Shown one piece after another: positions 1-7,300 of a DNA stretch of 8,058 nt. The DNA is from Verrucomicrobiales bacterium (GTDB taxonomy: Bacteria > Verrucomicrobiota > Verrucomicrobiia > Verrucomicrobiales > Verrucomicrobiaceae). Below the pieces are notes generated by a model. It was not told where the DNA came from. It saw nothing but the letters and a program-made list of their open reading frames with translations, and searched no databases. The number at the start of each line of letters is the position of its first letter. Position 1 is the stretch's first letter. Location of the stretch: positions 1-8,058 of the forward strand of contig DMMK01000519.1 of NCBI GenBank assembly GCA_003453085.1, read 5' to 3'. The translations under genes were made by a program, and so were the position numbers.

Positions 1-252
1 CAGTACATCCGCGCCCACTGGAACTCGCGCGAGTGGCTCTTCCGCCTGGCCCATCCTGATGGCGAGGAGTGGATGCCCATGCAGCCCACGGCCGATACGT
101 GGCTGAAACTGCACGATCTCCTTTTCCGCAAATACCAGCGCAAAAAGCTGCCGCTGAAGCACATCAAAACCGTCGAATCAGCCATGGAAAAGCTGGGCAT
201 CCCCGTGCCGATTCATGGTGGTCCGGAGACAGCGGAAGAAGAGGAGTATTGA
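1..252 (+). CDS. C-terminal fragment of an unrecognised protein (5' end outside window)
   Basis: Frame 1 is open from the first base to a TGA at 250-252 and gives the last 83 residues of a protein whose start lies outside the window. I do not recognise the family. The fragment is rich in aromatic and basic residues (for example HWNSREWLFRL near the left edge and FRKYQRKKLPLKHIK in the middle). It ends in a short acidic tail, AEEEEY. No membrane segment or catalytic motif is visible. The charged, Trp-rich composition suggests a soluble cytoplasmic protein, but this is inference. The gene converges on the minus-strand operon that ends at 399, and two hairpin/T-tract candidates follow it. An overlapping plus-strand frame starting at 69 lacks family-like sequence and was not chosen. 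Confidence 0.6.
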   Translation, partial: QYIRAHWNSREWLFRLAHPDGEEWMPMQPTADTWLKLHDLLFRKYQRKKLPLKHIKTVESAMEKLGIPVPIHGGPETAEEEEY

Positions 253-311
253 GAGAGCCTTGCTGTGCCGTCGGCTGCCATCTTCTGATGACCTGCGCAA
301 GTTCCCCTTGG

Positions 312-339
312 CGGAGCATCAATGGGATTGACCGTTTTT
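312..339 (+). terminator. weak terminator-like hairpin after the first gene
   Basis: A 5-bp perfect stem (TCAAT 319-323 with ATTGA 327-331, loop GGG) is extended by CGG (312-314) pairing with CCG (332-334) across a 4-base bulge. Five T residues follow at 335-339. It lies about 60 bases after the stop at 252 and reads in the plus direction. The stem is short and the T-tract modest, so this is a candidate only. Confidence 0.3.
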
Positions 340-387
340 ACCCAAGCGCGCCGTGGGGCTTGAATTTCCTTGGAATAACAAAGCTCC

Positions 388-415
388 GACAGAAGTGATT
401 ACCCTCTGTCTTTTT
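388..415 (+). terminator. second plus-strand hairpin/T-tract spanning the opposing gene's stop codon
   Basis: The perfect 6-bp inverted repeat GACAGA (388-393) / TCTGTC (405-410) has an 11-base loop and is followed by five T residues (411-415), the geometry of an intrinsic terminator for plus-strand transcripts. It straddles the stop codon of the minus-strand TPM gene (399-401). The minus-strand version is not followed by a T run. It may back up the hairpin at 312-339, or it may be chance. Confidence 0.25.
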
Positions 416-1109
416 CGGCAAGGATGCCGCCACCGTGAGCAGCGCCAAAGCGAAGGCCCACTTGCACATCCGGGAAATGAAGCTGCCAGGCAGCCTGCAC
501 ATCCCGCCGCCGCATGAAGGTTCCCAAAAGGGCCAAAACCAGCGCCCCACTTGCTAGAGTCACTGCGAAGATCCGGGCGATGCGGGCATGATCTACAGAC
601 AGTGTCGTGGCAGCCGTGCGGCGCTGTTGTTCCAGATGCTGCATCTGGGTCATGACCAGGCGCAGGCTGGCGGCCAGCCGTTGGTCCAGCGGTTGCTCCT
701 TTGCGGCCATGAGGGCTGCGACACGTGGGGACAGGGCACTGATTTCGGCCGTCGGGTAGCGTTCCCAGAGGCTGGGGGAAAGCGACAGAGCCAGGGAATC
801 ACTGGCCCGATCATACGCCAGTAGGATGGCATCGCGATCTGGGCTCCAGTGCTGGCGCAGATCCCTGGCTTGGCTGCGGAGGGTCTGGCCCGAGGGGAGG
901 AAAGTGCCGGCATTCAGCCAGACATCCGCCCGGAGGGCGGCCCGGCAGGAGGCGATTTCCCCGGCCAGTTCCGCCTGCCTTTGTGCGGGCAGTGCGCGGG
1001 TGTCATCCCGAAGGCCGTTGGCGGGTGGGGCCGGGTGATCCTGCGCCGATGCAAGAGCTGCGAGGCTCAGGCTGGCAAATAAAAGCAGGATTGCAAAGGA
1101 CCGGGTCAT
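399..1109 (-). CDS. TPM-domain (Psb32/YgcG-like) membrane-anchored protein
   Basis: This is a 236-residue protein. Residues 1-22 form a signal peptide (MTRSFAILLL followed by an Ala/Leu core, likely cut after ALASA). Residues about 31-125 match the TPM-domain pattern: a GLRDDTRAL start, an acidic/Gln-rich helix, an ADVWLN strand, then DRDAILLAYDRASDSLALSLS and LWERYP. A Gln-rich helical stretch (about 135-168) precedes one transmembrane segment (about 178-198) ending in MRRRD. The 37-residue tail contains FGAAHGGG, a short version of the glycine-rich tails seen in TPM proteins. The topology is probably an external TPM domain with a cytoplasmic tail. TPM proteins are linked to membrane and photosystem maintenance, but the biochemical role here is unknown. 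It is the last gene of the operon, 45 bases after the reductase. There is no strong Shine-Dalgarno sequence; the start was chosen because the signal peptide begins there. Confidence 0.75.
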   Translation of the reverse strand: MTRSFAILLLFASLSLAALASAQDHPAPPANGLRDDTRALPAQRQAELAGEIASCRAALRADVWLNAGTFLPSGQTLRSQARDLRQHWSPDRDAILLAYDRASDSLALSLSPSLWERYPTAEISALSPRVAALMAAKEQPLDQRLAASLRLVMTQMQHLEQQRRTAATTLSVDHARIARIFAVTLASGALVLALLGTFMRRRDVQAAWQLHFPDVQVGLRFGAAHGGGILAEKDRG

Positions 1110-1154
1110 GGCTGTCTTAAGGTCGTCTGGAGGGATGCCTCATGCAACAGGCAG

Positions 1155-1673
1155 TCAGGCCGCATGCTGGTAATGGCGCACACGCTGGTAGGTCACGATG
1201 CTGAAGCTGTGGGCGTGGTGAGAGTCCGCCGGGTGCTCTTGGCGGGTCACGGGTTCCCAGTCATCGTGGCTAAACACGGGGAAGCGGACTCCTGAACCCA
1301 GGGCATTATTCACATGGGTGATGATGAGGCGGTCCGCCTGGGGCATCGCTGCCTCATAGGCCGCCGCCCCACCGCACACGACCAATTCGGCCTGCCTTGC
1401 CTCCCCCGCCTGCCGCAAGGCCGAGGAGACGCTGCTCACACGTTCTCCCAGAAACGGGACAAACTTTTCATTCAGTGTCAGCACCAGTGGATGGTGGTCA
1501 GAGAACCAGCCGAGCATCTCCTCATACGTCCTGCGACCTAACAGCAGCCATTTCCCATGCGTGTAGGCGCGGAAGCTGGCGCGATCATCAGGCATATCCC
1601 ACGGGACTCCTTGTCCTCTGGAAATGAAACCATCTGATGAAACCGCAGCGATGAGAGTCAGCAGTGGCGTCAT
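1155..1673 (-). CDS. folA: dihydrofolate reductase (FolA type)
   Basis: This is a 172-residue protein that aligns along its length with E. coli FolA (159 aa), the enzyme reducing dihydrofolate to tetrahydrofolate with NADPH in the cytoplasm. Visible landmarks are LTLIAAVSSDGFI (5-17), the PWDMPDD segment (24-30) with Trp25 and the catalytic acid Asp30, GRRTYEEM (46-53) at the cofactor site, VVCGGAAAYE (98-107) for the Gly-Gly turn, and LIITHVNNA (116-124). DDWEPV and HSFSIVTYQR near the C-terminus also match. One departure stands out: the residue aligned without gaps to E. coli Arg57, which binds the folate alpha-carboxylate, is His60. The start at 1673 is chosen because the family N-terminus begins there; 63 further upstream codons are open but resemble nothing in the family and overlap the preceding gene. 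That gene ends 22 bases upstream, so the two are probably co-transcribed. No clear Shine-Dalgarno sequence is visible. Confidence 0.88.
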   Translation of the reverse strand: MTPLLTLIAAVSSDGFISRGQGVPWDMPDDRASFRAYTHGKWLLLGRRTYEEMLGWFSDHHPLVLTLNEKFVPFLGERVSSVSSALRQAGEARQAELVVCGGAAAYEAAMPQADRLIITHVNNALGSGVRFPVFSHDDWEPVTRQEHPADSHHAHSFSIVTYQRVRHYQHAA

Positions 1674-1695
1674 GGCGGCAATGCAGAGGCCGGGC

Positions 1696-2673
1696 TTAAT
1701 ACAGAGCCGATTCGCCTTCGTGAAGGATGCGCACGCGGTCCTGTAGCTGACGGGCCTGGGTGGCCAGCAGCAGCCGTTCCGCCGGTTCATGGATGGGTTC
1801 TCCACCCAGGGGAAAAGTATCGTGGTGCATGGGCACCATATGCTGGGCACCCAGCATGGCAAAGGCGTCCAAGGCTTCTTCGGGATTCATGTGAACCGGG
1901 CGACCACTCGGGGCCTGGTAAGCACCGATGGGCATCAGGGCTAGGTCAATTTGAGCGCGCTGGCCGATTTCCGTGAATCCATCGAAAAGGCTGCTGTCAC
2001 CGCAGTGGAAGAGGCTTCGCTGGGGTGAGCTGATGAGGTAACCCCCAAAACCGCGATGGGTATCATGAATCATGCGGGCCCCCCAGTGGCGGGCCGGGGT
2101 GAGGGTGATGCGCAGATCGCGGAATTTCGCCCGCTGCCAGGTGTCTAGTTCCACGATTTGGCCAAATCCGGCCCGCTTGACGATGCCGCCCACACCTTTG
2201 GGCACAATAATGGGCTGTCCACGGGCGACCCTACGCAGGCTGGGGAGGTGCAGGTGGTCATAGTGGGCATGCGTCACCAGCACCAAGTCAATGGGTGGCA
2301 AATCGCTGGCCCAGACGCTGGGATGGCGCAGACGCTTGATGGGGCCATGCCAGAGCGCCCAGTTCGGATCAATGAGAATGTTGACGCCAGAAATCTGGGC
2401 AAAAAAGCCAGCGTGTCCCAGCCAGGTAACGCCAATCTCCGTAGAAGAGACCAGCGGCACACCATCAATCACGCGGCCAGGCTTGCGAGGCGAGAGCAGG
2501 GAAGGGATCAGTACTTCACCGAAATACTGCAGGTTGCGCTTTCGCCAGCCTTCCGTCGGCATGAGCCCGATGCGGTGCTCATCCCGTGCGGCCTGGGCCA
2601 AAGGGGGACGCCGCTGGCCTGAGCTGCCCAGAAGGGCGGGCCCACTGTTGTCCGGGGCAGGATCGTGAATCAT
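1696..2673 (-). CDS. metallo-beta-lactamase-fold hydrolase, NAPE-PLD/UlaG-like
   Basis: This is a 325-residue protein of the Zn-dependent metallo-beta-lactamase superfamily. Its pattern resembles N-acylphosphatidylethanolamine phospholipase D-like proteins. Motifs in order are WLGHAGF (84-90), LIDPNW (100-105), the metal-binding THAHYDH (134-140), TPARHW (192-197), FHCGDSS (222-228, with the bridging Asp226), HMNPEEA (261-267) and VPMHHDTF (280-287), whose His supplies the last metal ligand. All expected ligands are present, so the enzyme looks active. No signal peptide or transmembrane segment is evident, so it is probably cytoplasmic or peripheral. The substrate, whether phospholipid or another phosphodiester or lactone, cannot be read from the sequence. 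The ATG at 2673 gives the usual family length; 36 upstream codons are open but unlike the family. It is the first gene of the operon, transcribed divergently from htrA. Confidence 0.82.
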   Translation of the reverse strand: MIHDPAPDNSGPALLGSSGQRRPPLAQAARDEHRIGLMPTEGWRKRNLQYFGEVLIPSLLSPRKPGRVIDGVPLVSSTEIGVTWLGHAGFFAQISGVNILIDPNWALWHGPIKRLRHPSVWASDLPPIDLVLVTHAHYDHLHLPSLRRVARGQPIIVPKGVGGIVKRAGFGQIVELDTWQRAKFRDLRITLTPARHWGARMIHDTHRGFGGYLISSPQRSLFHCGDSSLFDGFTEIGQRAQIDLALMPIGAYQAPSGRPVHMNPEEALDAFAMLGAQHMVPMHHDTFPLGGEPIHEPAERLLLATQARQLQDRVRILHEGESALY

Positions 2674-2725
2674 GAAAGGACGGTCTGAGTGAAGGTATGA
2701 GACGCAAAGGAGTCTGACAACCTTG

Positions 2726-2754
2726 AATATGAAAGCGTTGGCTCTTCGCGGCAA
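2726..2754 (-). promoter_or_regulatory. candidate sigma-70-like promoter for the minus-strand operon
   Basis: Read on the minus strand, TTGCCG (2754-2749, 4/6 to TTGACA) and CATATT (2731-2726, 4/6 to TATAAT) are separated by exactly 17 bases. Transcription would start near 2719 and leave a leader of about 46 bases before the ATG at 2673. A competing -35-like TTGTCA lies just downstream on the same strand but has a poorer -10 partner. Confidence 0.3.
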
Positions 2755-2890
2755 AACTTCCTCTCGCACAAAGAATGCCACGCCGGCTGCCCTGGTCGCT
2801 TTTGTCAGAGATCTTTTCTGGCAGATAGGCGTTCAGAAGGGCAAGAAGCCGCAGTCCGCATCTTGCCATCGGCCCGCAGCCACGCATCGT

Positions 2891-2895
2891 AAGGG
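2891..2895 (+). promoter_or_regulatory. Shine-Dalgarno site that fixes the htrA start
   Basis: AAGGG at 2891-2895 lies 7 bases before the ATG at 2903. It is the clearest ribosome-binding site in the window. It supports this start over in-frame TTG/ATG codons at 2723 and 2729. Confidence 0.55.
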
Positions 2896-2902
2896 CATCG
2901 TC

Positions 2903-4093
2903 ATGGAAACTCTCCGCCGTTTAGTTTTTGCCGTCACCGTTTTTCTCATCGCCACTTTGGTTTTTTCCATTTGGCGTCGGGGCCAGGAGGGGTACGGCCT
3001 GCTGAATTTTCTGCGCGGCGAAAAGCCGCAGGCTGCCCAGTCATTCACAGCCCCGGTGGCTCCCAAGCTGGACCTCAATGACGTGAAGATTCTCAGCGCC
3101 ATGAACGATGAGTTTTCCAAGCTCTCGTCAGCCGTGCTGCCCAGCGTCGTCAGTGTGACCACTAAAACGGTGCGCCGGGGGCAGACCGCCTGGCATCCGT
3201 TTTTCGGCGTCGTCAGTGGCCGTGCTCAAATCATCCCGGGCCTAGGCTCCGGGGCCATCATTTCGAAAGAGGGGCACGTCATCACCAACTACCACGTCAT
3301 TGCCGATGTCAGCGAAGTCATCGTCACCACCAATGACAATCAGCAGTATCCGGCCCGTGTTTTAGGGGCGCATCGCGAACGTGACATTGCCCTCCTCAAG
3401 ATCGAAGGCGGGAAAAAGGACTTTCCAGCCCTCGCTTTTGCCAATTCGGATGAGGCCCGTGTGGGCCAGCTGGTGTTTGCCGTGGGCAATCCTTTCGGCC
3501 TTAGCGGCACTGTTACCCAGGGCATCATCAGCGCACGGGACCGCCATCTCAGCGACAGTCAACTGGACTACTTACAGACGGATACGGTCATCAATCCTGG
3601 CAACTCCGGGGGACCCCTGGTCAACATTCGGGGGGAGATCATCGGCATCAATGTCGCCATCTATCGAGGAGACGAAAATGTGCGTGCCTGGCAGGGCGTA
3701 GGGCTGGCTGTGCCGGCCAATGATGCCAAAATGGTGGTGGAGGCCATTCGCAATCAGGCCAAAGGCGGTGACCCCGCCTCCGTGGCCGGCATGGGCTACC
3801 TGGGCCTGGAACTGAATGCCGAGCCCGTGCGTGTGGAAGCGTCTCTGGGGGGCTCCGTCACCCTGGGGGCTTACATCACGGACCTCGATCCCCAGTCCCC
3901 CGCTGCCCGTGCAGGCCTTGTTGTAGGAGATGTCATCACAGCCATCAATGGTCGCACCTTTCGCACCCCCGGAGATCTGTTAAAGATCATCCGCTCCTTT
4001 GCTCCCAAAACCGAGGTAAAGCTGTCTCTCATTCGCGGTGGGGAGCCTATAGAATTGCCTGCGATCATCGGTCAGCGTCCAGCGGCTGGTTAA
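2903..4093 (+). CDS. htrA: HtrA/Deg-family serine protease with one PDZ domain
   Basis: This is a 396-residue envelope protease and chaperone of family S1C that degrades misfolded exported proteins. An N-terminal hydrophobic segment (about 6-24, flanked by RR and WRR) works as an uncleaved anchor or signal, placing the protease outside the inner membrane. The trypsin-like domain covers about 62-290. The catalytic triad is His131 (in TNYHVIADV), Asp161 (in RERDIALLKIE) and Ser235 (in NPGNSGGPLVN); the GLGSGAII strand and VGNPFGL are also typical. One PDZ domain follows (about 298-385), with GYLGL, SPAARAGLVVGDVITAING and LSLIRGGE. One anchor plus one PDZ domain gives a DegS-like architecture, although the family name alone does not prove a sigma-E-type signalling role. 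The start is supported by AAGGG 7 bases upstream. A hairpin with a T-tract follows 18 bases after the stop, so the gene is probably monocistronic. Confidence 0.93.
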   Translation: METLRRLVFAVTVFLIATLVFSIWRRGQEGYGLLNFLRGEKPQAAQSFTAPVAPKLDLNDVKILSAMNDEFSKLSSAVLPSVVSVTTKTVRRGQTAWHPFFGVVSGRAQIIPGLGSGAIISKEGHVITNYHVIADVSEVIVTTNDNQQYPARVLGAHRERDIALLKIEGGKKDFPALAFANSDEARVGQLVFAVGNPFGLSGTVTQGIISARDRHLSDSQLDYLQTDTVINPGNSGGPLVNIRGEIIGINVAIYRGDENVRAWQGVGLAVPANDAKMVVEAIRNQAKGGDPASVAGMGYLGLELNAEPVRVEASLGGSVTLGAYITDLDPQSPAARAGLVVGDVITAINGRTFRTPGDLLKIIRSFAPKTEVKLSLIRGGEPIELPAIIGQRPAAG

Positions 4094-4111
4094 AGCAGAA
4101 GTGCATTTCGA

Positions 4112-4147
4112 TCTTGATAAAAGAATGTTTTTATCTAAGATTTTTTT
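4112..4147 (+). terminator. intrinsic terminator of htrA
   Basis: Arm 4112-4122 pairs with 4129-4140 to form an 11-bp stem with one bulged T (4136) and a 6-base loop. The inner perfect part is GATAAAA/TTTTATC. Seven T residues follow directly (4141-4147). It starts 18 bases after the htrA stop. The stem is AT-rich, but position and T-tract fit Rho-independent termination. Confidence 0.55.
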
Positions 4148-4186
4148 ATGCATGATAAGGTGCATTGAGGAAGCTGATTTATCGAC

Positions 4187-4216
4187 TTGCAGGCAACTTG
4201 ATGGGATGCTTATATT
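4187..4216 (+). promoter_or_regulatory. candidate promoter upstream of the 1016-aa gene
   Basis: TTGCAG (4187-4192) and TATATT (4211-4216, 5/6 to TATAAT) are 18 bases apart, within a strongly AT-rich stretch (TATATTATATAAG). The predicted start is near 4223, about 97 bases before the ATG at 4320. The hairpin at 4237-4262 would then lie inside the leader. The -35 match is only 3/6. Confidence 0.35.
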
Positions 4217-4236
4217 ATATAAGTATATTTGAAATA

Positions 4237-4262
4237 AAAAAAAGTCTTTCGAGGCTTTTTTT
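4237..4262 (+). terminator. second hairpin: UUCG tetraloop with A and T tracts, terminator or attenuator
   Basis: Arm 4237-4247 (A7 then GTCT) pairs with 4252-4262 (AGGC then T7), an 11-bp stem including one T-G wobble, closed by a TTCG tetraloop (4248-4251). The A-tract/T-tract symmetry would let it terminate in both directions. It lies 143 bases after htrA, which already has a closer terminator, and 57 bases before the next start codon. It may be a back-up terminator or a leader attenuator. Confidence 0.5.
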
Positions 4263-4305
4263 CCCCAGCCGTGCTTGCAGTGATTAATGCAAATCGGCTT
4301 GAATC

Positions 4306-4317
4306 CTTAGTACTAAG
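4306..4317. promoter_or_regulatory. perfect 12-bp palindrome next to a start codon
   Basis: CTTAGTACTAAG reads identically on both strands and ends 2 bases before the ATG at 4320. It occupies the place where a ribosome-binding site would be expected, and no purine-rich Shine-Dalgarno sequence is present. It could be an operator for a dimeric repressor. The function is inference from symmetry and position only. Confidence 0.3.
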
Positions 4318-4319
4318 TC

Positions 4320-7300
4320 ATGAAAGCTTCTTTTTGGGTGTCGTTGTCTCTTTTTTTCGCTGCTGCAGTTTCTGCTGCCCCCACATTGACCCTGTTATCT
4401 TACAAGACGGGTACTCCGGGAACCGCTGCTGATAAGCCCAGCCTGCTTCCGTTATCATCAACCGATGGAGTTTATCTGACATTCGCGTCCAATGCGACCG
4501 ATCTGCTCGCAGGATTTGTAGACAACAATGATGCGGTTGTGGCCAACTCGAATGATATCTTTCAAAGGAATCTGCAGACTGGGGCCGTCACTCTTGTGTC
4601 TCACGCATCCGGGTCTACGACGGGAGGCATGAACAATCGTTACACGGGAACGCCGAGAGCTTCGGATGACGGTCGGTTTGTGATCTTTGCCTCCGATGCG
4701 ACGAACCTCGTGCCTGGCAATGGGGCGGCTCAACGGCCCTATTTTTGGGATCGGACGACCGGAACAATCACCTTCATTGCTGACGTCCAGTCACAGGGCG
4801 TGGCCATATCGGGAGATGGCAATTGGCTTGGGATTTATGCAGGCAGCCCGAACATGCCCAAAAACATTTACGATGCTGGGCAGGGAACTTTTGGCGCAAC
4901 AATTTATACGCCTCTATTTTTGATCAACCGTGTGTCCGGTGCCGTCACTCTGGTCACTCATGTTCCTGGAAATGTGAATTCCATCGCCCCGGTGGATGTG
5001 CAGAGCATTTTTATTTCTGAGGATGGTCGCTATACCGCCTTTGAAACCGCTTTATACAATGGATGGGATACCTATACAGGCACCTACGTCACCAACAGCG
5101 AGGCCCTCTACCTATATGACCGGCAAACGGACACGATGAAGCTCGTGACCAAACGCAATGATGACGCGGCCCCCAGCGCCCAAGTTCTGAATCCGGCGAT
5201 CTCATATTTGTCTCCAGATGGTCGTTATTTATTTTTTGTCCATGCTGACATTAACTTTGGCGCTTCCTCCTCAGACACCAACGCAGTCACGGACCTGTAC
5301 CGGTATGACCGAGATGGAGGTTCGAGCCGTCTGAGCCGGTTTTTCTTTGACAATTATCCTCTGATTCCCTCCCCATCTGCCGGGACGACGGCGATTCATT
5401 TTTCGCCCAATGGTCGTTATGCAGCTTTTGTATCCAGCGCTACCAATTTGGTGGCAGGAGATACAAACGCCAGAAGCGATGTTTTCCGGTTTGACACCTC
5501 CACCAGTTCCATGGAGCGGGCGAATGTTGATGCAGTCGGCAACGAATGGACCACTGCTGCCAATGGTACCTTTGCCGTTGGACTGCCTCGTGTGGACAAC
5601 CAGGGGAGGGTGGCGTTCCAGACGAATGCGACTTCTATTGGGTTTATTGATACCAATGCAGGCAATGACCTCATCCAGTCATCGTTCGGGGCTGTGGTTG
5701 CCTCCCCCACGGTTGCGTCTCCTACCAGTTCCTCCGTCACTCAAAACACGGCCACCCTCGGTGGCAGCATCACCGCCACAGGTGGGGCTGATGCCACGGC
5801 TCGTGGCGTGGTTTATGCACTCACCGCTCAAAACAACAATCCAGAAATCGGCGGGGCGAATGTCACGGTGCTCACGGAGAGCGGAACCTTCAGCACGGGA
5901 GCCTTCACACGGAATGCCACCAGCCTCGCAGCAAGCAGTGGCTACAGCTACAAGGCCTATGCCACGAACAGCGCTGGCACGAGCTACAGCGGCGTGGGTA
6001 CCTTCACCACTGCCACAGCCTCAGCAACCATCATCTTCAACGCCACCACGGGGATCTCCGGCACGGTGGTGACGGATGGCCAGGGGGGATCCAACGATGT
6101 GCCAGGCATCTCGCTCCAGTTTTCCGCCAAAGCGGCAGATGGCACCACCGATTTGCCGATGACTTATCAGCCCAGTATCTACCCGGGTGCGAACGGCATT
6201 GCAGGTGGGTACGCGGCCAGCAGCATCCAGTCGGTCTTCAACATCAAAAGCTCGTCCACGGCAACGAACTTCACCATGAGCTCAATCTTCATTGTGGACT
6301 ACGGCGGCGTGGATGGTGATCTTCTCAGGATCGAAGCCTTCGACGACGGCCTCAGCGCCGGGTTCATCACCTACCAAGTCTCTGGTGCGCCGTGGTATGA
6401 CACGGTGGATCTTGCCGGACTGGGGGGAACAAAGTTTGTGGACATTGATGAGGTCCGCATCACGGGCAATGGCGGCGTAGATATGTACGTTGCGGTGAAC
6501 AACGTGACCATCTCAGACATCACTGCTTCAGCTTCCACCGCCACCGTCAGCAGCCTTGCCCGTGCCAATGCGACACCGACAAACCTGAACACGGTGAACT
6601 GGACGCTCACCTTTGGCAGTGCCGTCACGGGTGTAACCGCCAGCAACTTCACCCTCGGCGGCACCAGCACCGGTGCCTCTGTGGGCACTCCCACCACCGC
6701 GAATGCGGGCCTGAGCTGGACGGTCCCCGTCACCACCGGCACGGATGGCACCCTCCTCCTTCGTTTGGACAATGACACGGGCCTCTCGTCCGATGTCACC
6801 ACCACCCTGCCTTTCGTGGGGGAAACCTACACGGTGGATAAGACCGCGCCAGATACCAGCATTACGGCGACCCCCGCCCTGCTCACCACCAGCACCAGTG
6901 CCAGCTTGAGCTTTACAGGCAGCGATACTGGCGGCAGCGGCGTGGCCAGCTATCAGGTGAAGCTGGATGCAGCCAGTTTCGCCACGGGCACCAGCCCGAC
7001 TGCCTACACCAGTTTGAGCGATGGCAGCCACACCTTCCAGGTGCGGGCTGTGGATGCGGCGGGCAATGTGGATGCCAGCCCCGCCAGCTACACGTGGACG
7101 GTGGATACCACACCTCCGCAGGTTCTTTCCGTCACTCGCCTCAGCCCCACCGGGCAGGCCGTCTCCACCACCACCGTCACCTTCCGGGTCACTTATTCGG
7201 AGGCGGTCGCGCTAAATGCGCCGGCCACCGCCCGTTATGCCGTCGTCCCTGTGGGCGGCAGCAGCATCACCGGCACCGTCACGGGCGTCACTGGCACGGG

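Noticed and set aside
345..362. CAAGC/GCTTG hairpin as terminator of the TPM operon
   Set aside because: Only a 5-bp stem with a 10-base loop and no T run in the minus direction.
69..398. Plus-strand 109-codon frame overlapping the first gene
   Set aside because: It is in a different frame from the coding-like C-terminal fragment and runs through the hairpin region; composition looks non-coding.
1674..1862. 63-codon N-terminal extension of the reductase
   Set aside because: It overlaps the end of the hydrolase gene, is Cys/Trp/Pro-rich like out-of-frame DNA, and FolA homology begins exactly at the ATG at 1673.
2674..2781. 36-codon extension of the metallo-hydrolase
   Set aside because: It lies across the candidate promoter and has no family similarity; MIHDPAP gives the usual length.
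2723..2902. In-frame 60-codon upstream extension of htrA from TTG 2723 or ATG 2729
   Set aside because: No HtrA-like sequence, no signal peptide at that start, and a good AAGGG site lies before the ATG at 2903, where the membrane anchor begins.
4187..4262. Small RNA gene between the promoter-like element and the second hairpin
   Set aside because: The predicted product would be only about 40 bases and almost entirely hairpin; leader attenuation or a back-up terminator fits better.
5410..6072. 220-codon plus-strand frame inside the 1016-aa gene
   Set aside because: It is a shadow frame, rich in Pro/Met/Arg from the GC-rich repeats, with no recognisable domain.
6528..7031. 167-codon minus-strand frame opposite the Ig-like modules
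   Set aside because: Gly/Ala/Arg-rich antisense shadow of Thr/Ala/Gly codons, without a domain or signal.
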